Shown here: piece after piece, positions 5,695-12,132 of the stretch
Layout: each line of letters opens with the position of its first letter
How positions within the stretch are numbered: the stretch's first letter is position 1
Notes under the pieces: generated by a model
What the model saw: the letters and a program-made list of their open reading frames with translations, nothing else
Database searches by the model: none
What the model was told of the DNA's origin: nothing
Source of the DNA: an uncultured Prevotellaceae bacterium
GTDB taxonomy: Bacteria; Bacteroidota; Bacteroidia; Bacteroidales; Bacteroidaceae
Assembly (NCBI GenBank): GCA_946415695.1
Contig: CAMKTM010000058.1
Coordinates: forward strand, 1-12,132
Length of the DNA: 12,132 nt
Direction of reading: 5' to 3'
Position numbers and translations under genes: made by a program

Positions 5695-6462
5695 ATGAGC
5701 AAAACAATAGCTATAGTCAACCAGAAGGGCGGTGTGGGCAAGACCACAACGAGCATGAACCTCGCTGCCTCGCTTGCCACCCTCGAGAAGAAGGTGCTCC
5801 TCGTGGATGCCGACCCGCAGGCCAACGCCTCCAGCGGCATGGGTGTGGATGTCAGCAAGCTGGAACATTCCATCTACAACGCCCTGCTCGGGCAGGTTGA
5901 CATCCGCGACATTATCTATACGACGGACATCGAAGGGCTCGACATCGTGCCGTCGCACATCAACCTCGTCGGCGCAGAGATAGAACTCCTGAACTTCAAA
6001 GCCCAGGAACGCATCATGAAAGAACTCCTGAAGCCCATCGTGCAGGACTACGACTACATCCTCATCGACTGCAGCCCCAGCCTCGGCCTCATCACCGTCA
6101 ACGCCCTGACGGCAGCCGACAGCGTCATCATCCCCGTGCAGTGCGAGTACTTCGCCCTCGAAGGCATCAGCAAACTGCTCAACACCATCAAGATCGTCAA
6201 GACACGCATGAACCCGAAGCTCGAGATAGAAGGCTTCCTGCTGACCATGTACGACAGCCGCCTCAGGCTTGCCAACCAAATCTACGAGGAGGTGAAGCGC
6301 CACTTCCGCGAACTCGTGTTCAAGACCGTCATCCAGCGCAACGTGAAGCTCAGCGAAGCCCCCAGCCACGGCGTGCCAGCCATCCTCTACGATGCCGACG
6401 CCGCAGGCTCGAAGGCACATCTGGCCCTGGCACAGGAGATAATAGCAAAGGAAAAACATTGA
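5695..6462 (+). CDS. parA: Chromosome partitioning ATPase ParA (Soj family)
   Basis: ParA forms ATP-dependent gradients on the nucleoid and, with ParB bound at parS, moves replicated origins apart. The 255-residue product is a complete short (chromosomal-type) ParA. It has the deviant Walker A KGGVGKTT at 11-18, Walker A' VDADPQAN at 37-44, Walker B ILIDCSPSLG at 122-131, and the C-terminal RNVKLSEAPSHG at 215-226, typical of DNA-binding Soj proteins. No N-terminal helix-turn-helix is present, which distinguishes it from plasmid P1-type ParA. The start at 5695 follows an A-rich stretch (AAAAGGAAAATAAGAG) and places the Walker motif as in homologues. The leader holds the decamer array and hairpin repeats. 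The stop codon lies inside the first GACCATT-type repeat of the parA-parB spacer. Confidence 0.97.
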   Translation: MSKTIAIVNQKGGVGKTTTSMNLAASLATLEKKVLLVDADPQANASSGMGVDVSKLEHSIYNALLGQVDIRDIIYTTDIEGLDIVPSHINLVGAEIELLNFKAQERIMKELLKPIVQDYDYILIDCSPSLGLITVNALTAADSVIIPVQCEYFALEGISKLLNTIKIVKTRMNPKLEIEGFLLTMYDSRLRLANQIYEEVKRHFRELVFKTVIQRNVKLSEAPSHGVPAILYDADAAGSKAHLALAQEIIAKEKH

Positions 6463-6545
6463 CCATTGAACATTGACCATTGAACATTAGGCTGCGCCCA
6501 AAGCCCTGGCGAAGGAAAAATGGTCAATGTTCAATGGTCAATGTT
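6455..6545. repeat. 27-bp perfect inverted repeat of heptamers in the parA-parB spacer
   Basis: Alternating GACCATT and GAACATT units at 6461-6488 are answered by AATGGTC and AATGTTC units at 6519-6546. The arms 6455-6481 and 6519-6545 are perfect complements, with a 37-base loop that includes GCTGCGCCCAAAGCCCTGGC. The first arm overlaps the parA stop codon. In RNA this would be a very stable hairpin and could lower or tune parB relative to parA. The units are of the same family as the GACCATT repeats inside lpxB (587-628). Confidence 0.9.
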
Positions 6546-6564
6546 CAATAAAGAACTAAGAATT

Positions 6565-7467
6565 ATGGCAATAAAGAAGAAATACCAAGGACAGGCTCTG
6601 GGCAGAGGGCTCGACGCTTTGCTTCAGACAGAAGACATCCATACCGAAGGCTCCTCCAACCTCTGCGAGGTGAGGATGGACGACATCCGCCCCAACCCCA
6701 ATCAGCCGCGCCGTGACTTCGACGACGACTCGCTGCAAGAACTCGCCAACAGCATCCGGCAGATAGGCCTGGTGCAGCCCATCACACTCCGCGACATGGG
6801 CGACGGCACGTATGTCATCATCGCCGGCGAACGCCGCTGGCGGGCAAGCCAACGCGTCGGCCTTGCCACCATCCCGGCATACATCCGCACCGTCGATGAC
6901 GAGAACATGCTGGAGATGGCACTCGTTGAGAACATCCAAAGGCTCGACCTCACCGCAATAGAAGTGGCACTGGCCTACCAAAGCCTCATCGAACAGTACA
7001 ACCTGACGCAAGACCAGCTCAGCGAGAAAGTAGGCAAGAACCGTGCCACCATCGCCAACTACCTCCGCCTCCTGAAACTGCCGGCAAGCGTGCAGGTGGC
7101 ACTCCGCAACCGCGAGATAGACATGGGGCACGCCCGCGCCCTGCTCGCCCTCTCTGACCCCACCGCACAGCTCAAAGTCTTTGCCGAAATGAAGAAAGGC
7201 CATATGAGCGTGAGGCAAATAGAGGACATGGTCAAGCAACTCAGCGAAGGCGCCTCCGTCAAAACAAAAACCGGAACACGCATCCGACAGAAAGGTTCTA
7301 ACCTCAGTGCCGACTACAACCAACTGCGAGAAGGACTGAGGAAAATCTTCAGGACACGCGTCGAGATGACCTGCTCCGAAAGCGGCAAAGGCAAGATAAG
7401 CATCCCCTTCGCCAATGAGTCAGAACTGGAACGCATCATAGAAATGCTCGATAAACTCCGCGAATGA
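6565..7467 (+). CDS. parB: Chromosome partitioning protein ParB (Spo0J family)
   Basis: ParB binds parS sites, slides along DNA as a CTP-dependent clamp, and stimulates ParA ATPase. The product is 300 residues from the ATG at 6565 (MAIKKKYQGQALGRGLDALL). The N-terminal LGRGLDALL is the usual ParA-contact tip. CTPase motifs follow: NPNQPRRDF at 44-52, GERRWRA at 88-94 and ENIQRLDL at 122-129. A helix-turn-helix lies at about 146-170 (LTQDQLSEKVGKNRATIANYLRLL), and a C-terminal dimerisation region ends in IIEMLDKLRE. An ATG at 6520 would add 15 residues, but they are entirely encoded by the inverted repeat and are not family sequence, so the later start is preferred. The stop overlaps the start of the next gene by 4 bp (ATGA). 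Confidence 0.96.
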   Translation: MAIKKKYQGQALGRGLDALLQTEDIHTEGSSNLCEVRMDDIRPNPNQPRRDFDDDSLQELANSIRQIGLVQPITLRDMGDGTYVIIAGERRWRASQRVGLATIPAYIRTVDDENMLEMALVENIQRLDLTAIEVALAYQSLIEQYNLTQDQLSEKVGKNRATIANYLRLLKLPASVQVALRNREIDMGHARALLALSDPTAQLKVFAEMKKGHMSVRQIEDMVKQLSEGASVKTKTGTRIRQKGSNLSADYNQLREGLRKIFRTRVEMTCSESGKGKISIPFANESELERIIEMLDKLRE

Positions 7468-8207
7468 TGAACCCACGGCACACATCTTTCCTCCTGATAG
7501 CCTTGACCCTCTGGCTCGGCTCCCTTTCTGCGCTTTTCGCACAGGAAGAAGGTCAGCCCGTGCAGAAGCAAAGAAAAGAGCGTGTGCATAAGTCAGACAC
7601 GAAGGACGTCAGGCAGCCCGACTCAGTCACCATCGACACTGGCACACTCTTTGCCATGACTGACAGCATCATAACCGAGAAGCTTTCGCCTCGCGACCTC
7701 AAGACATTCAAGCCCGACCCCATACGGTCCATGTGGCTCGCCCTCGTGCTGCCTGGCGCAGGACAGATTTACAACCGCAAATACTGGAAACTCCCCATCA
7801 TCTATGGCGGGTTCCTCGGTTGCGTCTATGCCCTCACATGGAACGGACAGATGCTGTCCGACTACTCGCAAGCCTACCTCGATATCATGGACAGCGACCC
7901 GAACACCAAGAGCTACGAGAAGATGCTGCCGCCAAAATACGACATAACAGGCAAGGAAGAACGCTTCAAAGGCATCTTCAAAAGCAAAAAAGACACTTTC
8001 CGCAGGTATCGCGACCTCAGCATCTTCGCCTTCGCAGGCGTCTATCTGCTTTCCGTCATCGATGCCTACGTCGATGCCGAACTCTCTACCTTCGACATCT
8101 CTCGCGACCTCAGCTTGCAAATCATGCCCACAATGATAGAGACGGAACGCATCGACATCCATCATCGCTACACAAGCCCAGGCATACAATGCGTCCTTAA
8201 CTTCTAA
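7464..8207 (+). CDS. DUF5683 domain membrane protein
   Basis: The 247-residue protein starts with a hydrophobic segment (residues about 8-27, ending LFAQ) that could be a signal peptide. A polar linker (28-85) follows, then the DUF5683 core: RSMWLALVLPGAGQIYNRKYWKLPIIYGGF at about 88-117, a membrane segment to about 127, a soluble loop rich in Lys/Asp, and a second membrane segment at about 184-201 (LSIFAFAGVYLLSVIDAYVDA). The PGAGQIYNRKYWK motif is shared with TM2-like small membrane proteins. The molecular function is not established. The gene overlaps parB by 4 bp and precedes the lytic transglycosylase by 14 bp, so it is translationally tied to parB and may act in the envelope. A second ATG at 7467 is an equally possible start. 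Confidence 0.88.
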   Translation: MMNPRHTSFLLIALTLWLGSLSALFAQEEGQPVQKQRKERVHKSDTKDVRQPDSVTIDTGTLFAMTDSIITEKLSPRDLKTFKPDPIRSMWLALVLPGAGQIYNRKYWKLPIIYGGFLGCVYALTWNGQMLSDYSQAYLDIMDSDPNTKSYEKMLPPKYDITGKEERFKGIFKSKKDTFRRYRDLSIFAFAGVYLLSVIDAYVDAELSTFDISRDLSLQIMPTMIETERIDIHHRYTSPGIQCVLNF

Positions 8208-8221
8208 AAAACACACAGACA

Positions 8222-9484
8222 ATGAACAAACCTTTCATATATAGCTTCCTTTTCTTGCTCTTTTCCCAATGTTCCATGGCATTGGCTCAGGAAGACAACA
8301 ACCTCGAAGATTATATCGAGGATGCCACCCTCGATTTGCCGGAAGGAATGCAGATGCAGGAAATAGACAGCCTCCTGTCCGATTGGCAGACGCGCAACTT
8401 CCTTCTCTTCGACGAGAGCTGCGAGACCACGGGCGATAACCCGGCATTCGATGCCAAGACCTATGCCCATCGCCTCAGCCGCCTGCCAAACGTCATCGAC
8501 ATGCCCTACAACAATGTGGTCCAGAAGTACATCGACCTCTACAGCGGCCGCTTGCGCAACTCTGTTGCCGTCATGCTCGGACGAGGCAACTTCTACAACC
8601 CGATCTTCGAAGAAGCCCTCGAAAGCTATCAGATACCTTTGGAGCTGAAGTACCTGCCCATCATCGAGAGTGCGCTCAACCCCACCGCCGTCAGCCGCGC
8701 AGGTGCCGTCGGCCTCTGGCAATTCGTGATAACTACCGGCAAACAGTACGGGCTGGAGGTGACAAGCCTCATCGACGAACGCCGAGACCCCGTCAAGGCA
8801 AGCTATGCTGCCGCCCGCTATCTGCGAGACCTCTACGGCATCTTTGGCGACTGGACACTGGTCATCGCCGGATATAACTGTGGGCCGAACAACATCACCA
8901 AGGCCATCAAACGCGCTGGAGGCGTCAAGGACTATTGGACCATCTACCCTTACTTGCCGGCCGAGACGCGCGGCTATGTCCCGGCGTTCATCGCTGCAAA
9001 CTATATCATGAACTACTATTGCGACCACAACATCTGTCCCGTCAATACGAAACTGCCGATGGGAACCGACACGATACAGGTCAATCGCAATGTCCGCATG
9101 GAACGCATCACAGAACTGTGCGGCATCAGCGACGAAGAGCTCCGTGCCCTCAATCCGCAATACCGCACCACGCTTATTCCCGGCGATGCGCATTCCTGCA
9201 CACTGAGAATGCCGACTGCTGCCATCAATGCCTTCATCGAAGCGGGAGACTCCATCTATGTCCCCTTGGCAGAAGTGGAGACAGCCGTGGAAATCCCTGT
9301 CGTGGAGCAGCCCAAGAGGAGGGGCAGGGGCCGAGGCGGAAGAGGAACGTCTGTGACCGTTCGCCGTGGCGACACGCTCGGAGCCATTGCCCGGAGAAAT
9401 CACACCACCGTGGCTAACCTGCGGCGTCTCAACGGCATTAAGGGCAACACCGTCTTTGCCGGACAGAGAATCAGAGTGAACTAA
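8222..9484 (+). CDS. mltD: MltD-like lytic transglycosylase with LysM
   Basis: This is a periplasmic enzyme that cleaves the MurNAc-GlcNAc bond of peptidoglycan with formation of 1,6-anhydroMurNAc. Residues 1-22 form a signal peptide (cut after ALAQ region). The SLT family 1 domain lies at about 130-265. It has the catalytic glutamate Glu149 in LPIIESALNP, the GAVGLWQF motif at 161-168, AGYNCGPNN at 216-224 and the MltD-type PYLPAETRGYVPAFIAA at 243-259. A degenerate LysM-like module spans about 286-330. After a basic low-complexity linker (KRRGRGRGGRG, 365-375), a clear LysM runs from 377 to 419 (VTVRRGDTLGAIARRN, LNGIKGNTVFAGQRIRV). All catalytic motifs are intact. It sits between the DUF5683 gene and rel. 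The symbol follows architecture; no lipobox is present, unlike E. coli MltD. Confidence 0.93.
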   Translation: MNKPFIYSFLFLLFSQCSMALAQEDNNLEDYIEDATLDLPEGMQMQEIDSLLSDWQTRNFLLFDESCETTGDNPAFDAKTYAHRLSRLPNVIDMPYNNVVQKYIDLYSGRLRNSVAVMLGRGNFYNPIFEEALESYQIPLELKYLPIIESALNPTAVSRAGAVGLWQFVITTGKQYGLEVTSLIDERRDPVKASYAAARYLRDLYGIFGDWTLVIAGYNCGPNNITKAIKRAGGVKDYWTIYPYLPAETRGYVPAFIAANYIMNYYCDHNICPVNTKLPMGTDTIQVNRNVRMERITELCGISDEELRALNPQYRTTLIPGDAHSCTLRMPTAAINAFIEAGDSIYVPLAEVETAVEIPVVEQPKRRGRGRGGRGTSVTVRRGDTLGAIARRNHTTVANLRRLNGIKGNTVFAGQRIRVN

Positions 9485-9502
9485 AGAAACGGGGGAAGAA
9501 CT

Positions 9503-11749
9503 ATGGAAGAACAGAACCTTAGGGAAGCGGAAGACGAGAGAATGGTCTCCGAAGCCTATCAGCACCTGATAGACACCTATTTGGCATCCCATCACCGCAA
9601 GCATACCGAAATCATCGACAAAGCCTTCAACTTCGCGAAACAGGCGCATAAAGGTGTACGCCGTCTTTCTGGCGAGCCATACATCATGCACCCCATTGCC
9701 GTGGCGCAGATAGCCTGCGAGGACATCGGCCTTGGCAGCACTGGCATCTGTTCTGCACTGCTCCACGATGTGGTGGAGGACACGGACTATACCGTCGAGG
9801 ACATTGCCAATATCTTCGGCGAGAAGATAGCGCAAATCGTCGATGGCGTGACGAAGATTTCCGGCGGCATCTTCGGCGACAAGGCTTCGGTGCAGGCGGA
9901 ATCCTTCAAGAAACTGCTTCTTACCATGAGCGAAGACATACGTGTCATCCTCATCAAGATTTCCGACCGCCTGCACAATATGCGAACCCTCGGCAGCCAG
10001 CTTCCGGGCAAACAATACAAGATTGCAGGCGAGACGCTCTACATCTATGCCCCGCTGGCCCACCGCCTTGGCCTGAACAAGGTCAAGGAAGAGCTTGAGG
10101 ACCTCAGCTTCAAGTATGAACATCCCGAGGAGTACCGCAGCATCCAGGAGAAATTGGACAAGGAGCACGACCAGCTGATTGCTTCCTTCGAGAGCTTCAC
10201 CGTCCCCATCCGTCAGAAGCTCGACGCGATGGGGTTGCGCTACGAGATAAAGGCACGCATCAAGAAGCCTTACAGCATCTGGACAAAGATGCAGACGAAG
10301 CATGTCACCTTCGAGGAGGTGTTCGACATCCTTGCCGTCCGCATTGTCTTTGAGGTGGACGAAGGCAAGGACGAGACGGCCGAGTGCTTTAAGGTCTATG
10401 CTGCTGCCTGCAGCAACTACAAGCCTCATCCCGACCGTCTGCGCGACTGGGTTTCCAACCCCAAGGCCAACGGCTATCAGGCCATCCATACCACCCTCAT
10501 GAGCAAGGCCGGCAAATGGATGGAGGTGCAGATACGCAGCCGCCGCATGGACGACATCGCCGAACATGGCTTTGCCGCACACTGGAAGTATAAGGAGGGC
10601 GAAACGGATGCCGACGAGAACAAACTCGACAAATGGCTCTATCAAATCAAGGAAATCCTGGACGACCCCCAGCCTAATGCCATCGACTTCCTCGACACCA
10701 TCAAGCTCAACCTTTTTGCCAACGAGATATTCGTGGTCACTCCGAAGGGCGAGTTCAAGACAATGCCTGCGGGCTGTACCGTCCTCGACTTCGCCTTCAG
10801 CATACACACGTTCCTCGGCACGCATTGCATCGGGGCAAAGGTCAATCATAAGCTTGTCGGCATCAGCCATGTGCTGCAGAGCGGCGACCAGGTGGAGATT
10901 CTGACTTCCAAGAACCAGAAGGTGGACCAGAGGTGGACGGATTTCATCACGACTGCCAAAGCAAAGGGAAAGATACAGGCCATCCTGCGACGCGAAGAAC
11001 GCGAGATGCAAAAGGTGGGCGAAGAAATCCTCAACGACTTCTTCCAGAAGAACGAAAAGGAGCCAAATAGCATTAACATCAACAAGCTTTGTCAGTTCCA
11101 CGGCCTTGCCACTCGCGAAGAGCTGCTCTCGGCCATCGGTTCGCAGACCATCACATTGGGGGAGGCCGACCTGAACGCACTCAACGAGAAAGTTCCGAAA
11201 CGGAAGAAGTGGAAAAAGTACCTGCCCTTCTTCAAGCGGCACAAAGACGACGATGGCCAGGCGCAGCCCGCCGAGGCCGGACAGCCAGTTCTGCAGATTG
11301 ACAAGAAGAAGCCGCTCATACTCAGCGAAGAAACACTCGGCCGCTACGTCATGTGCGACTGTTGTCACCCTATTCCTGGCGACGACGTGCTTGGCTTCAT
11401 CAACGACGACGGACAGATTATCATCCACAAGCGGCAGTGCGACGTGGCAAAGCGTCTGAAAGCCACCGGCGGCAACCAAATCCTCGCAGCCAACTGGGAT
11501 ACGCACGGCCAAATAGCCTTCCCCGCAACGCTCCACATTACGGGCTTCGACCGCGTGGGCGTCCTGCATCAGATAACAGGCATCCTCTCCCAACAGCTTA
11601 ACGTGAACATCCACAGCGTACACATCGACACGAACGATGGCCTCTTCACGGCTGAAATAAACCTCGGCGTACACGATGTGAGGGACATTCACGACATCTG
11701 CCGAGACCTGAAGAGGATAGAGGAAATCGAAGAAGTGAAACGATTCTAA
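9503..11749 (+). CDS. rel: Bifunctional (p)ppGpp synthetase/hydrolase, RelA/SpoT family (Rel)
   Basis: This long RSH enzyme makes and degrades (p)ppGpp to run the stringent response on ribosomes. The 748 residues contain the usual full set. The HD hydrolase domain (about 40-200) has MHP at 62-64, LLHDVVEDT at 86-94 and KISDRLHNMRTL at 152-163, so hydrolysis should be active. The synthetase domain (about 240-360) has RIKKPYSIWTKM at 252-263 and GYQAIHTTL at 324-332. The loop reads RLRD at 312-315, like the basic RFKD type of bifunctional enzymes rather than the acidic ExDD of RelA. The TGS domain is at about 403-466, the zinc-finger region has MCDCCHPIPGDD at 617-628 plus His642 and Cys646, and the ACT domain is at about 675-748. 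GGGGGAAG lies 4 bases before the ATG, one of the few purine-rich ribosome-binding-like sites here. Last gene of the unit. Confidence 0.96.
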   Translation: MEEQNLREAEDERMVSEAYQHLIDTYLASHHRKHTEIIDKAFNFAKQAHKGVRRLSGEPYIMHPIAVAQIACEDIGLGSTGICSALLHDVVEDTDYTVEDIANIFGEKIAQIVDGVTKISGGIFGDKASVQAESFKKLLLTMSEDIRVILIKISDRLHNMRTLGSQLPGKQYKIAGETLYIYAPLAHRLGLNKVKEELEDLSFKYEHPEEYRSIQEKLDKEHDQLIASFESFTVPIRQKLDAMGLRYEIKARIKKPYSIWTKMQTKHVTFEEVFDILAVRIVFEVDEGKDETAECFKVYAAACSNYKPHPDRLRDWVSNPKANGYQAIHTTLMSKAGKWMEVQIRSRRMDDIAEHGFAAHWKYKEGETDADENKLDKWLYQIKEILDDPQPNAIDFLDTIKLNLFANEIFVVTPKGEFKTMPAGCTVLDFAFSIHTFLGTHCIGAKVNHKLVGISHVLQSGDQVEILTSKNQKVDQRWTDFITTAKAKGKIQAILRREEREMQKVGEEILNDFFQKNEKEPNSININKLCQFHGLATREELLSAIGSQTITLGEADLNALNEKVPKRKKWKKYLPFFKRHKDDDGQAQPAEAGQPVLQIDKKKPLILSEETLGRYVMCDCCHPIPGDDVLGFINDDGQIIIHKRQCDVAKRLKATGGNQILAANWDTHGQIAFPATLHITGFDRVGVLHQITGILSQQLNVNIHSVHIDTNDGLFTAEINLGVHDVRDIHDICRDLKRIEEIEEVKRF

Positions 11750-11768
11750 ATAACAGGAAGTAGAGACT

Positions 11769-11887
11769 GCGTCATAATTGACAACAACGAATTACACGGA
11801 TTTGACGGATTAACCCCATGCTGATAATCAGCAAAGAAGATAATCCGTCAAATCCGTGTAATTCGTATATTCCGTTGTTTTATGACG
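11769..11887. repeat. Nested inverted repeat downstream of rel, possible bidirectional terminator
   Basis: A perfect 25-bp inverted repeat (11788-11812 and 11841-11865) contains ACACGGATTTGACGGATTA. Its loop contains the palindrome GCTGATAATCAGC (11820-11832). Outside, GTCATAA (about 11771) and TTATGAC (about 11879) add a bulged outer stem. The motifs (ACGGATT arms, central TGATAATCA) resemble the element at 4452-4683, so the two probably belong to one family. It is placed where the rel transcript should end and may serve as terminator, although no U-run is present. Confidence 0.75.
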
Positions 11888-11940
11888 TTAATTGGTTTTA
11901 TGGCACCTTCGCTTCCTTTTTCCAGCCTTCCCATAGCGTA

Positions 11941-12014
11941 TTCTTTGCTTGTACATGTAAAAGCAATTGCTTGTACATGTATAAGCAATTGCACGTACAT
12001 GTACAAGCAAAGAA
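11941..12014. repeat. 74-bp element: three tandem 22-bp palindromes (copy 2)
   Basis: This has the same length and design as 4937-5010: TTCT, three units of TTGC, triplet, TACATGTA, triplet, GCAA, then AGAA. The triplets are TTG/AAA, TTG/TAA and ACG/CAA. The outer arms pair at 28 of 30 positions. The right flank CATGCC equals the reversed left flank of copy 1, so this copy is inverted relative to it. Confidence 0.9.
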
Positions 12015-12132
12015 CATGCCGTGTCGCATCTGGCTATTTGTTGTGTCTTGATTAAGCAGTCAGCGATGATTCAAAACTATTAGTGTCCGGTAAAATCGGC
12101 CTGAAAGGCCATTAAGCTGTCAGCCCAGGGCA
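12015..12132. repeat. Intergenic tail with the start of a GGCCTGAAAGGCC / AGCCCAGGGC repeat
   Basis: No gene is seen. GGCCTGAAAGGCC is a palindromic block near 12099-12111, followed by AAGCTGTCAGCCCAGGGCA up to the window edge. From memory, this pair of blocks belongs to a widespread intergenic repeat in Bacteroidota and some other phyla, normally continuing with a GCCCTGGG complement. The window cuts it, so the second arm is not visible. TGTCCGGTAAAA just before it could be an insertion-sequence end, but that is only a resemblance. Confidence 0.4.

Noticed and set aside
6520..6564. Earlier parB start giving the N-terminal sequence MVNVQWSMFNKELRI
   Set aside because: These residues are read from the heptamer inverted repeat. 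ParB family sequence begins at MAIKKKYQGQALGRGLDALL.
8204..11692. 1162-codon open frame on the minus strand
   Set aside because: It lies antisense over mltD and rel, both of which are full length with all family motifs. High GC at third codon positions removes stops on the opposite strand. The translation has no recognisable domain.

Overview
The window comes from the chromosome of a Bacteroidota bacterium, most likely order Bacteroidales and Prevotella-like. The reasons are the gene families (DUF5683 and a T9SS-like C-terminal sorting tail), a strong TTTG / TAxxTTTG promoter, the lack of clear Shine-Dalgarno sites, and dense intergenic repeats of the kind seen in this group. Coding sequence is GC-rich at third positions, so several long antisense ORFs exist that are only shadows.

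Layout: (1) positions 1-152 hold what looks like a truncated IS3-type orfA remnant. (2) A minus-strand unit at 4438-184 encodes a secreted multidomain protein of unknown function, SurE (nucleotidase) and LpxB (lipid-A-disaccharide synthase). The first two genes abut exactly (TAAATG). A well-formed Bacteroidota promoter lies at 4713-4744, and a palindromic element sits in the leader. (3) A repeat-filled divergent intergenic region of about 1.25 kb spans 4439-5694. (4) A plus-strand unit at 5695-11749 encodes ParA, ParB, a DUF5683 membrane protein, an MltD-like lytic transglycosylase with LysM, and a bifunctional RelA/SpoT (p)ppGpp synthetase/hydrolase. Spacing is tight (4-bp overlap, 14 bp and 18 bp) after a 102-bp parA-parB gap that contains a perfect inverted repeat. 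(5) A repeat-rich tail spans 11750-12132. The genes link outer-membrane/lipid A synthesis, chromosome segregation, cell-wall remodelling and the stringent response. From memory, this neighbourhood is common in Bacteroidales, and the secreted-protein gene looks like the extra piece.

The most unusual content is repetitive DNA. Four heptanucleotide families (GACCATT, GGGGCAR, TTGCTCC, AATGAAG) recur in and around genes. About 230 bp of this material is inserted in frame inside lpxB. It adds about 77 residues to an enzyme that would otherwise be about 381 residues long, and a near-copy of the same composite element lies between lpxB and surE. There is also an array of fifteen 10-bp units ahead of parA with an inverted partner, a 74-bp element of three tandem 22-bp palindromes at each end of the parA-rel unit, and nested inverted repeats, one of them flanked by a 10-bp direct repeat. 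I did not see a complete new defence or metabolic system. The novelty is repeat biology acting on core genes.
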